Below, piece by piece: positions 1 to 6,553 of a DNA stretch of 15,724 nucleotides. The stretch comes from Actinomycetes bacterium (GTDB taxonomy: Bacteria > Actinomycetota > Actinomycetes > Mycobacteriales > Mycobacteriaceae): positions 1 through 15,724 of the forward strand of contig JAEZDV010000241.1 in NCBI GenBank assembly GCA_023417985.1, given 5' to 3'. How positions within the stretch are numbered: the first letter of the stretch is position 1; the number at the start of each line of letters is the position of its first letter. The notes under the pieces are model-generated. The model did no database searches and was not told where the DNA came from. It saw nothing but the letters and a program-made list of their open reading frames with translations. The translations under genes and the position numbers were made by a program.

Positions 1-1616
1 TGCGCCACCAGCGCCGACTCGATCTCCGCCGTGGACAGGCGGTGCCCGGAGACGTTCATGACGTCGTCGACGCGGCCGAGCACCCACAGGTCCCCGTCCT
101 CGTCGTAGCGCGCACCGTCGCCGGCGAAGTACCAGCCCTGGTCCTCGTAACGCGACCAGTAGGTTTCGCGGTAGCGCTGCGGATCGCCCCAGATGCCGCG
201 CAACATCGCCGGCCACGGCTGGTCGAGCACCAGGTAACCGTTGCCGCCCGGACCGAGCGGGCGGGCTTCGTCGTCGACGATCTTCGCCGAGATTCCGGGC
301 AGGGGTGCCATGGCCGAACCCGGCTTGGTAGCGGTGATCCCGGGCAGCGGGGAAATCATGATCGCGCCCGTCTCGGTCTGCCACCACGTGTCGACGATCG
401 GGGCCTTGCCCGCGCCGATGACGTCGCGGTACCAGCGCCACGCCTCGGGGTTGATCGGTTCGCCGACGCTGCCGAGCAGCCGGATCGACGAGAGGTCGTG
501 CGAGTCCGGGATCTCACGACCCCATTTCATGAACGTGCGGATCAGCGTCGGAGCCGTGTAGTAGATGCTCACGCCGTGCTTCTCGATGATCTCGAAGTGC
601 CGGTGCTGGGTGGGGGAGTTCGGGGTGCCTTCGTAGACGACCTGCGTCACGCCGTTCGACAGCGGCCCGTAGACGATGTAGGTGTGGCCGGTGACCCAGC
701 CGATATCGGCGGTGCACCAGTACACGTCTTGGCCCGCCTTGTGGTCGAACACGTTGTGGTGCGTGTACGAGGCCTGCGTGAGGTAACCGCCGGAGGTGTG
801 GATGATGCCTTTCGGCTTACCGGTGGTGCCCGAGGTGTACAGGATGAACAGCGGGTGCTCGGCGTCGAAGGGCTGCGCTTCGTGCTCGGGCGACGCCTGC
901 GCGACGGTGTCGTGCCACCACAGATCCCGACCCTCGGTCCACTCCACGTCGATCCCGGTGCGCTGCACGACGAGTACGTGCTCGATCGACGCGGCACCGG
1001 CGGTCGCCTCGTCGGCCGAGGCCTTCAGGGGTGCTGCCGCCCCGCGCCGCCATTGACCGTCGACGGTGACGAGCAGTTTCGCCTCGGCGTCGTCGATTCG
1101 CGAACGGAGTGCGGTTGCGGAGAAACCTGCGAACACCACCGAGTGCGTCAGTCCGAGGCGAGCACAGGCGAGCATCGTGACGATCGCCTCGGGGATCATC
1201 GGCATGTAGATCGCCACGCGGTCACCGGCGACGAGGCCGAGTTCGGTGAAGGTGTTCGCCGCGCGGGACACCTCGGCCAGCAGGTCGTTGTAGGTCAGCG
1301 ACCGGGTGTCGCCGGGTTCGCCTTCGAAGTGGATGGCGACCCGATCCCCGTTGCCGGCGAGCACGTGCCGGTCGACGCAGTTGTAGGCGACGTTGAGCTT
1401 GCCGCCGACGAACCACTTCGCGAAGGGCGCGTCCGACCAGTCGAGCACCTCGGTCCACGGGGTGGCCCAGTCGAGTCGCTCCGCCTGGGTCGCCCAGAAG
1501 CCGAGCCGATCGGCGTCGGCAGCGGCCTGCAACTCCGGACCGGCGTTGGCGGTGGCGGTGAACTCGGCGCTCGGTGGGAAGGCCTGCTGTTCGTGGTCCG
1601 GAGCTGCGCTCGTCAT
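1..1616 (-). CDS. acs: Acetyl-CoA synthetase (AMP-forming), 3' end cut off by the window
   Basis: Activates acetate with ATP to acetyl-AMP and then to acetyl-CoA in the cytosol. About 538 codons are visible; the family is usually near 650 residues, so roughly the last 110, including the PxxxxGK acetylation-site lysine, lie outside the window. The start is ATG at 1616 (MTSAAPDHEQQAF), preceded by AAAGGTG about 9 nt upstream. Visible family motifs, in order, are FVGGKLNVAYNCVDR near the N-terminus, the AMP-binding loop YTSGTTGKPKG (plus-strand positions about 800-840), DTWWQTETG (about 370-400), and GRVDDVMNVSGHR close to position 50. No frameshift is visible. The gene is transcribed away from the Fic-like gene, with about 220 nt between their starts and a CRP/GlxR-like site in that spacer. 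In M. tuberculosis acs (Rv3667) lies in the same neighbourhood. The long open frame on the opposite strand is a high-GC shadow. Confidence 0.96.
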   Translation of the reverse strand, partial: MTSAAPDHEQQAFPPSAEFTATANAGPELQAAADADRLGFWATQAERLDWATPWTEVLDWSDAPFAKWFVGGKLNVAYNCVDRHVLAGNGDRVAIHFEGEPGDTRSLTYNDLLAEVSRAANTFTELGLVAGDRVAIYMPMIPEAIVTMLACARLGLTHSVVFAGFSATALRSRIDDAEAKLLVTVDGQWRRGAAAPLKASADEATAGAASIEHVLVVQRTGIDVEWTEGRDLWWHDTVAQASPEHEAQPFDAEHPLFILYTSGTTGKPKGIIHTSGGYLTQASYTHHNVFDHKAGQDVYWCTADIGWVTGHTYIVYGPLSNGVTQVVYEGTPNSPTQHRHFEIIEKHGVSIYYTAPTLIRTFMKWGREIPDSHDLSSIRLLGSVGEPINPEAWRWYRDVIGAGKAPIVDTWWQTETGAIMISPLPGITATKPGSAMAPLPGISAKIVDDEARPLGPGGNGYLVLDQPWPAMLRGIWGDPQRYRETYWSRYEDQGWYFAGDGARYDEDGDLWVLGRVDDVMNVSGHRLSTAEIESALVA

Positions 1617-1669
1617 GATGCGGGGCACCTTTCGCGTCGTCTGTCGTGGTTCTAGAGAGCGTAATCATC

Positions 1670-1685
1670 TGTGACGCGCATCGCA
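1670..1685. promoter_or_regulatory. CRP/GlxR-like operator upstream of acs
   Basis: TGTGACGCGCATCGCA matches the actinobacterial CRP/GlxR consensus TGTGA-N6-TCACA with one mismatch in the ten fixed positions. It ends 54 nt upstream of the acs ATG. Control of acetate activation by cAMP-responsive CRP-family proteins is established in other bacteria, so the location makes sense. It is a single imperfect site, and binding is inferred. Confidence 0.5.
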
Positions 1686-1835
1686 CCGTTGCGTCGACAT
1701 CCGGGTGGGCCACATTCGACCATCGGTCGGTTCCGCGCGACGGGTGGTATCGGGGCCGGACGAGTGGCATCCGGCCGGTGGGCATCTTCGTCCCACCGAT
1801 CGTCGCCGGAGGTGCCGCCGGTACCGTCGGAGACT

Positions 1836-2585
1836 GTGACCGACCCGCTTGCACCCCTCCTCGACCTGCCCGGCGTGCGCGACGCTGCCGACCGTGCGCG
1901 TGACGCGCTCGCGGAGGTCCATCGGCATCGCACCAACCGGCGTGGCTGGGCGAACACCGCCGCCGAGGCTTCGGTGCGAGCTGCCCGAGCCTCCGCGGCG
2001 ATCGACGGCGGGTCGATGGAGCTTCCCCCGCCGGGTGAATCCGGCGACCCGATCCTCGCCGGTGCGTTGCGTGTCGCGCAGGCGCTCGACGGTGATGCAC
2101 TCGGCAACATGGTGTCGACGTGGCGCCGGGCGCCGCTCCAGGCGCTGGCCCGGTTGCATCTCCTTGCTGCCGCCGACCTCGTCGACGACGCAACCCTGCT
2201 CGGGCGTCCGCGCACCGGAAACGGCGTCGGAGAGCGGCTCGATGCTCTCGCCCAGCTCGTCACGGGTGGTTCGAACGCGCCTGCGCCCGTTCTCGCAGCG
2301 GTCGTGCACGGCGAACTGCAGGCGTTGAGACCGTTCGGTGTCGCGGACGGTGTGGTCGCGCGGGCGGCGTCGCGCCTGGTGTGTGTGGCGACGGGTCTCG
2401 ACACGCGGAACCTCGGTGTGCCGGAGGTTCACTGGATGCGCCGGAGCGATGCGTACCGCAGCGGCATCGAAGGTTTCGCCGCGGGGACCGAGGAGGGCGT
2501 CGGCGGATGGGTGATCTTCTGCTGCGGTTCGCTCGAGGCAGGTGCGCGCGAGGCGACCTCGATCGCCGAGGCGTTCGCGGGCTGA
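1836..2585 (+). CDS. Degenerate Fic-fold protein (Rv3662c-like)
   Basis: A 249-residue protein if translation starts at GTG 1836 (reads VTDPLAPLLDLPGV), close to the length of M. tuberculosis Rv3662c. The frame stays open upstream to an ATG at 1671, but those 55 residues are low-complexity, overlap the acs promoter and look untranslated. GGAG lies just before the GTG. Two stretches resemble Fic proteins. SAAIDG at residues 53-58 looks like the (S/T)xxxE(G/N) inhibitory motif, with Asp for Glu. RPFGVADGVVAR at 165-176 aligns with HPFxxGNGRxxR, but the catalytic His is Arg and the first Arg is Val. AMP-transfer activity is therefore unlikely. Homologues are often labelled 'oxidoreductase', for which I see no support. 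The protein has no signal peptide or membrane segment. Its true function is unknown. Confidence 0.8.
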   Translation: MTDPLAPLLDLPGVRDAADRARDALAEVHRHRTNRRGWANTAAEASVRAARASAAIDGGSMELPPPGESGDPILAGALRVAQALDGDALGNMVSTWRRAPLQALARLHLLAAADLVDDATLLGRPRTGNGVGERLDALAQLVTGGSNAPAPVLAAVVHGELQALRPFGVADGVVARAASRLVCVATGLDTRNLGVPEVHWMRRSDAYRSGIEGFAAGTEEGVGGWVIFCCGSLEAGAREATSIAEAFAG

Positions 2586-2618
2586 GGGCCGGAGCGCCGG
2601 CGGCCGGAGATCGAGACA

Positions 2619-2664
2619 TGGAAAGCGGGTGACCCGTCGATATCGAATCGGCGTACCACCCGCT
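2619..2664 (-). terminator. Hairpin terminator candidate at the 3' end of the Ms1-like RNA
   Basis: On the minus strand AGCGGGTG (2664-2657) pairs with CACCCGCT (2631-2624). The 25-nt loop contains the self-complementary TCGATATCGA. Only a short T run (CTTTCC) follows, so termination may be weak. Being symmetric, the hairpin could also serve the Fic-like gene ending at 2585 on the other strand, though it lies beyond that stop. Confidence 0.4.
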
Positions 2665-2923
2665 GACACGGACGGACCGCGTTACCATGCGTGCTCAAAT
2701 GGGTTGTGTCTCAACGGCCTCGGCGATGATACGACTATCTCCGGCCGACCCCGCAACGGGTGCGGGATCCAAACCCTCGAAGAGACGTAACTCGCAGGCC
2801 CACAACGCTTCTGCCCTTATAGTGGCATCGGCTCCGCGTGGGTACTCGGTGTCCGTGCTGGGAACTCCGGTCGGGAGACCGAACCTTCTCTTCTGGCCCG
2901 CTCTTGGCCTTCCGGTGTTCCGT
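2621..2923 (-). ncRNA. ms1: Ms1 / MTS2823-like 6S-type small RNA
   Basis: This 505-nt space between converging genes has no credible ORF: codon use in all small frames is unlike the neighbours, and GC drops to about 57-65% per 60-nt line. On the minus strand a promoter (TTGCCT, 17 nt, TACAAA) predicts a start near 2923, and a hairpin ends near 2624, giving about 303 nt. Internal hairpins are visible: CCCGCA/TGCGGG around 2750-2766, GATA/TATC nested in CGGCC/GGCCG around 2715-2748, and CGGTC/GACCG near 2865-2880. ACGGA at the 5' end can pair with TCCGT near the 3' end. In M. tuberculosis the roughly 300-nt MTS2823 (Ms1 homologue) lies between Rv3661 and Rv3662c, downstream of and in the same direction as Rv3661; the arrangement here is the same. 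Ms1 binds core RNA polymerase and accumulates in stationary phase. Identity rests on synteny, length and structure; ends are estimates. Confidence 0.65.
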
Positions 2924-2929
2924 AACTCC

Positions 2930-2958
2930 TTTGTACCCCCGTCCGCTGGGTGAGGCAA
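2930..2958 (-). promoter_or_regulatory. Predicted promoter of the Ms1-like RNA
   Basis: On the minus strand TTGCCT (2958-2953) and TACAAA (2935-2930) are separated by exactly 17 nt, placing the start at about 2923-2924. Both boxes are partial matches to the housekeeping sigma consensus. It lies 133 nt beyond the HAD stop codon, so the RNA would have its own promoter. In the remaining 2959-3090 I see only a 10-bp palindrome, CTCTGCAGAG, at 2990-2999. Confidence 0.45.
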
Positions 2959-3090
2959 GACCCTTTGTTGTCACATCTTCCTGCCACCGCTCTGCAGAGG
3001 TCGTCCTCGATCGCGTTGCTGCGGTTCGGCATTCGGGTAGCGCCGAGGTAGCCGAGCGGGAGCCGGCCGGCGGTGGCGCGGAGGCGATCT

Positions 3091-3957
3091 TCAGTGGCAC
3101 AGCGCGGCATGCGAGCGACGTGCGAACCTGCTCGAAATGCCGAGGATCAGCGCGATCGCACCCACGATCGCTCCCGCCGTCCAGAGCGCGCGTGGTGAGG
3201 CAGGGATGCGCCGCTTCAGCGGAACGGGAAGGCTGAATCGCAATATCGGCCAATTGTTTTCGGTCGCCACGCGGCGAAGCGACCGACCGGGATTGACGAC
3301 CCGGGGGTTGCCCACGGCCAGGAGCATCGGTAGATCGGTCGCGGAATCGGAGTATGCGTAGCTCTGTGTCAGGTCGTATCCGTAACGATCCGACAGATCC
3401 CGGATCGCGACGGCCTTCGCCTCACCGAAGCAGTAGAACTCGAGTTCGCCGGCGTACCGGCCGTCGACGATCCGCATGCGGCTACCCACGCTGTGGGAGG
3501 CGCCGAGCGCCTCCGCGATCGGGGTGACGACCTCCTCGCCCGACGCCGACACGATGATCACGTCGTGCCCGCGCGCCCGGTGGTCGGCGATCAGGTCCTT
3601 CGCCTCCGCGTAGACCAGGGGAGTGACCACTTCCTGCAGGGTCTCGTCGACGATCGACCTGATCTGCTCGACGTCCCACCCCTCGCACATGTGCGCGATG
3701 TGCTCGCGCATTCGCTCGATGCGGTCCTGGTCGGCTGCGGACAGTACGTACAACAGCTGTGCGTAGCTGCTCTCGAGCACCGCGCGGCGGCTGAGGAGTC
3801 CTTCGTTGAAGAAGGGGCGCGTGAAGGCGAGGACACTCGATTTCGCTATCACGGTCTTGTCGAGGTCGAAGAAGGCGGCGATGCGACCGCCGGCGGACGA
3901 ATCCACTGTCGAGATGCCGGTGCTCGAGTTCCCGGACGCGTCAGTCACGACCACCAC
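3091..3957 (-). CDS. HAD-superfamily IB hydrolase with C-terminal membrane anchor (Rv3661-like)
   Basis: 288 residues. HAD subfamily IB (SerB-like) motifs are complete: the nucleophile loop FFDLDKT with D31 and D33, the second motif VSASG at 136-140, K181, and SDSATDLP with D204 and D208. A helical cap sits between motifs I and II. After the HAD domain, residues about 258-276 (LWTAGAIVGAIALILGISS) form one predicted membrane segment, then a short basic tail, so the catalytic domain is probably held on the cytoplasmic face. The substrate cannot be told from sequence; phosphoserine or a phospholipid head group are only guesses. The start is uncertain: GTG codons at 3957, 3954 and 3948 are in frame (MVVVTD) and none has a good Shine-Dalgarno. 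It is flanked by the Ms1-like RNA downstream and 6C upstream, as Rv3661 is in M. tuberculosis. Confidence 0.9.
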   Translation of the reverse strand: MVVVTDASGNSSTGISTVDSSAGGRIAAFFDLDKTVIAKSSVLAFTRPFFNEGLLSRRAVLESSYAQLLYVLSAADQDRIERMREHIAHMCEGWDVEQIRSIVDETLQEVVTPLVYAEAKDLIADHRARGHDVIIVSASGEEVVTPIAEALGASHSVGSRMRIVDGRYAGELEFYCFGEAKAVAIRDLSDRYGYDLTQSYAYSDSATDLPMLLAVGNPRVVNPGRSLRRVATENNWPILRFSLPVPLKRRIPASPRALWTAGAIVGAIALILGISSRFARRSHAALCH

Positions 3958-4020
3958 AATAGGTGCCGGTGGGCAGGTCGTGGGGGACGCGAGTGGTCCT
4001 CGCCACGCCGGTGGATCAAG

Positions 4021-4051
4021 TTGCAGACAGCGTGCACGTTCGGTGTACTAT
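4021..4051 (+). promoter_or_regulatory. Predicted promoter of 6C RNA
   Basis: TACTAT at 4046-4051 is a good -10 box directly before the structured RNA, with TTGCAG at 4021-4026 as a possible -35. The 19-nt spacer is slightly long. It predicts a start at about 4057-4058. It is divergent from the HAD gene, whose start is at 3957. Confidence 0.5.
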
Positions 4052-4056
4052 CACGA

Positions 4057-4165
4057 ATGCCCGGATCCGTCCGGGTTGTGTTCAGCCCGACCCCCCGGGG
4101 CTGAACACAGACGACCCTCGCCTCCTCCCCCCTGGCGAGGGTCGTCCTCTGTTTCGGCCCTTTTC
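4057..4165 (+). ncRNA. 6C: 6C small RNA
   Basis: Two consecutive perfect hairpins with C-rich loops, the defining form of the actinobacterial 6C family. Hairpin 1 pairs TGTGTTCAGCCC (4077-4088) with GGGCTGAACACA (4098-4109) across the loop GACCCCCCG. Hairpin 2 pairs GACGACCCTCGCC (4110-4122) with GGCGAGGGTCGTC (4134-4146) across TCCTCCCCCCT. A 5' element with CCGGA...TCCGG pairing precedes them, and a pyrimidine-rich tail (CTCTGTTTCGGCCCTTTT) follows and may end the transcript. In M. tuberculosis 6C (B11) lies between Rv3660c (ssd) and Rv3661, exactly the interval here, and acts on G-rich mRNA sites through its C-rich loops. The 3' end is approximate. Confidence 0.93.
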
Positions 4166-4221
4166 ACGGGCGCAGGCAGCTCACCACCGGGCCGCATGTC
4201 GGTACGCCCGGCGACCGGTGG

Positions 4222-4249
4222 TTGTCCACAGCGATCCGGGTTGTCCCCA
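4222..4249 (+). promoter_or_regulatory. Pair of DnaA-box-like sequences before ssd
   Basis: TTGTCCACA (4222-4230) equals the usual high-GC actinobacterial DnaA box, and TTGTCCCCA (4241-4249) differs from it at one base. They are direct repeats 19 nt apart, about two helical turns, in the 145-nt gap between 6C and ssd. DnaA binding is inferred. I see no convincing -10/-35 promoter for the tad operon in this gap. Confidence 0.35.
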
Positions 4250-4310
4250 GATCTCGGCGCCGGCCCTGCTACGGCTGCCCGCGGTATCTCGTCGCCCTCA
4301 TTCTGGGCGT

Positions 4311-5384
4311 ATGACCAACGTCCTCGGACTGACCGACGACCCCACCCTGATGGCCGCGCTGCGCCGTGTCGCTGCGGCCGCGGACCGTGAACTCTGCGAA
4401 GCTTCCGCGCCGACCACCCGACGGGTCTGGGCCGACGCCGCCGTCGTGGTGGTCGACCACGCTGCAGCGCTGGCGTGTGCGGCCGAACTTCCGCGGCGGT
4501 CGGGTGTCGTGCTCGTCTGTTCCGGGGTTGCCGATCTGCGGGAGTGGCAGGCTGCAGCGGTCGTGGGGGCCGAACACGTCCTGGGATTACCCGACGGGGA
4601 AGTGGAGTTGCTCGCCGTCATCGGTGCGGCCGCCGAACCCGAGGAATCCGGTGGCACCGTGCTCGCCGTCGTCGGAGGTTCCGGTGGGGCGGGAGCATCG
4701 ACGTTCGCTGCTGCGCTGGCGTGGTCGGCCGTCCGGCAGGACACGGGTCGGGACGTGCTGCTCGTCGACGCCGACCCCTACGGCTGCGGTCTGGACGTGC
4801 TGACCGGACTCGAGGAACGTCCCGGCGTGCGGTGGTCCGGGCTCACCGTGGAGGGCGGACGGATTTCTGCCCGTGCTCTGCGCGACGCGGTACCCACCTG
4901 GACGCACGGCGTCGGGGTGCTGTCCGCGGACCGGGAGTCCCGAACGCAACTCAACGCCGGCGCGGCGACGGCCGTCGTCGACGCGGTACAACGCTCCGGG
5001 ACGACGGTGATCGTCGACGTGGGGCGTGCCTTCGAGCCGGTGGCGGACGCGCTGGTGTCCCTCGCCGAACTCGTCGTGGTGGTCGTGCCCGCCAGGGTCG
5101 GCGCAGTGCTGTCGGCTGCGCGGATCGCCGATCGCCTCGTCGAACGTGGGGTTGCCGCGGGTCTCGTCGTCCGAGGGCCGGCCCCCGGTGGACTCACGCC
5201 GACGGACGTCGCGGAAGTGACCGGCTTACCCGTCCTGGCGTCCATGCGGCCCGAACCCGGTCTGGCCGAGGCGCTCGAACGTGGCGGCCTCCGCCTGCGG
5301 GCGCGGTCACCACTCCTCGGTGCCGCTGCGGACGTGCTCGCCCCGGTCGGTCCGGCCGGTCCGAGGCCGCGGTGGATCGCGTGA
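4311..5384 (+). CDS. ssd: Septum-site-determining / CpaE-TadZ-like ATPase-fold protein
   Basis: A 357-residue MinD/CpaE-like protein starting at ATG 4311 (MTNVLGLTDDPTL); M. tuberculosis Ssd (Rv3660c) has about 350. The frame is open further upstream but would run through the 6C RNA, so those starts are rejected. Residues 1-110 form a receiver-like N-terminal region. A deviant Walker A, GGSGGAGAST, lies at 122-131: both lysines of the MinD KGGxGKT form are absent, as in many CpaE/TadZ proteins. The second acidic motif LLVDADPYGCGLD is at 150-162. In Tad systems such proteins place the pilus machine at a cell site, and mycobacterial Ssd has been linked to septation. Only a weak Shine-Dalgarno (CTGGGCG) is present. 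This is the first gene of the operon; its stop overlaps the tadA start region. Confidence 0.9.
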   Translation: MTNVLGLTDDPTLMAALRRVAAAADRELCEASAPTTRRVWADAAVVVVDHAAALACAAELPRRSGVVLVCSGVADLREWQAAAVVGAEHVLGLPDGEVELLAVIGAAAEPEESGGTVLAVVGGSGGAGASTFAAALAWSAVRQDTGRDVLLVDADPYGCGLDVLTGLEERPGVRWSGLTVEGGRISARALRDAVPTWTHGVGVLSADRESRTQLNAGAATAVVDAVQRSGTTVIVDVGRAFEPVADALVSLAELVVVVVPARVGAVLSAARIADRLVERGVAAGLVVRGPAPGGLTPTDVAEVTGLPVLASMRPEPGLAEALERGGLRLRARSPLLGAAADVLAPVGPAGPRPRWIA

Positions 5385-6553
5385 CGGCGGGCCTCGCCCC
5401 GGGCCTGCTCGACCGCGTCCGCGCACGTCTCGCGAGCGAACCGGGGGACCTCACGCCTGCTCGCGTTGCCGCGGCGCTGCGCACCGAAGCCGGGGGCGTG
5501 CTCGGCGACTCGGATCTACTCACCGCACTCCGGCACCTCCAGACCGAACTCACCGGTGCCGGTCCACTCGAAGAACTCCTCGGCGACCCCGCAGTCACCG
5601 ATGTTCTGGTCACCGCACCCGACAAGGTGTGGGTGGATCGCGGGTCCGGACTGCAACTGACGGAGGTGACGTTCTCCGACGAAACTGCGGTGCGCCGGCT
5701 CGCGCAGCGTCTCGCACTGTTTGCTGGAAGACGGCTCGACGACGCGCAGATGTGGGTGGACGGCAGGTTGCCCGGCCACGGCGAGTTCGGAGTCCGGCTG
5801 CACGCGGTGCTCTCACCCGTCGCACAGGGCGGAACGTGTCTGTCGCTCCGGGTGCTGCGGCCCGCCACCCAGGGACTCGACGCGTTGCGGGAGCGCGGTG
5901 CCGTCCACGACGACGCGTACCGGTTACTGCTGCGCATCATTCGCGCGCGACTCGCGTTCCTCGTGGTCGGGGGCACCGGCGCCGGAAAGACAACGTTGCT
6001 TGCGGCACTGCTCGGAGCAGTGGATCCCCGGGAGCGGATCGTCTGTGTCGAGGACGCTGCCGAACTCGTACCCGCACACCCACACGTCGTCCGGTTGGTC
6101 GCGCGCGCACCCAACGTGGAAGGCGTCGGGGAGGTGACCGTACGCGACCTCGTCCGGCAGGCGCTGCGCATGCGACCCGACCGCATAGTCGTCGGGGAAG
6201 TGCGCGGGGCAGAGGTCGTCGACCTCCTGACGGCTTTGAACACCGGGCACGACGGCGGTGCCGGCACCGTGCACGCCAATTCCCCGGACGAGGTGCCGGC
6301 CCGCCTGGAGGCACTCGCGGCGCTGGGCGGCCTCGACCGTTCGGCGCTGCACAGTCAGCTCGTGGCTGCGGTCCAGGTGGTGCTCCACGTGCATCGCAGC
6401 CCGGGAGGAACGCGACGCCTCGTCGAGATCGGCGTCGTCGAACGTGATCCCGTTTCCGGAGTGGTCGTGTCGCCGGCGTGGACTCACGACGACGGGCCCC
6501 TGGCAGGAATGGCTGCGCTCGACGGCGCGCTGCGCCGGAGGGATGTCCCGTGA
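5381..6553 (+). CDS. tadA: TadA-family secretion ATPase
   Basis: The motor ATPase of a Tad/type II-like pilus system; hexamers hydrolyse ATP at the inner membrane to drive pilin assembly. 390 residues from GTG 5381, which overlaps the ssd stop as GTGA. GTG 5372 is an alternative with GAGG at better spacing. The VirB11/TadA domain is complete: Walker A GGTGAGKTT at 197-205, Asp box RIVCVEDAAEL from 219, Walker B MRPDRIVVGEVRG at 264-276, and His box TGHDGGAGTVHANS from 288. The short N-terminal domain (about 100 residues) and lack of an N-terminal extension fit the actinobacterial 'helicase/secretion neighborhood ATPase' subfamily (Rv3659c). The open frame upstream inside ssd is a shadow. Confidence 0.95.
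   Translation: MTAGLAPGLLDRVRARLASEPGDLTPARVAAALRTEAGGVLGDSDLLTALRHLQTELTGAGPLEELLGDPAVTDVLVTAPDKVWVDRGSGLQLTEVTFSDETAVRRLAQRLALFAGRRLDDAQMWVDGRLPGHGEFGVRLHAVLSPVAQGGTCLSLRVLRPATQGLDALRERGAVHDDAYRLLLRIIRARLAFLVVGGTGAGKTTLLAALLGAVDPRERIVCVEDAAELVPAHPHVVRLVARAPNVEGVGEVTVRDLVRQALRMRPDRIVVGEVRGAEVVDLLTALNTGHDGGAGTVHANSPDEVPARLEALAALGGLDRSALHSQLVAAVQVVLHVHRSPGGTRRLVEIGVVERDPVSGVVVSPAWTHDDGPLAGMAALDGALRRRDVP

Noticed and set aside
42..1655. 537-codon open frame on the plus strand opposite acs
   Set aside because: It is antisense to a gene with complete acetyl-CoA synthetase motifs; the low-complexity, Arg/Gly/Asp-rich product is typical of GC-rich shadow frames.
2695..2958. Small ORFs of 87-88 codons on both strands in the Fic-HAD gap
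   Set aside because: They use TTA, AGA, AGG, ATA and ACA codons unlike the neighbours, lack ribosome sites, and lie within the predicted structured RNA.
2586..3090. tmRNA or RNase P RNA as the identity of the structured gap
   Set aside because: I looked for the tmRNA 5' start and tag region and for the conserved RNase P GAGGAAAGTCC core on both strands and found neither; position and length fit Ms1 better.
3963..4310. N-terminal extension of ssd from upstream starts
   Set aside because: It would be translated through the 6C RNA and adds 116 low-complexity residues; ATG 4311 gives the family length.
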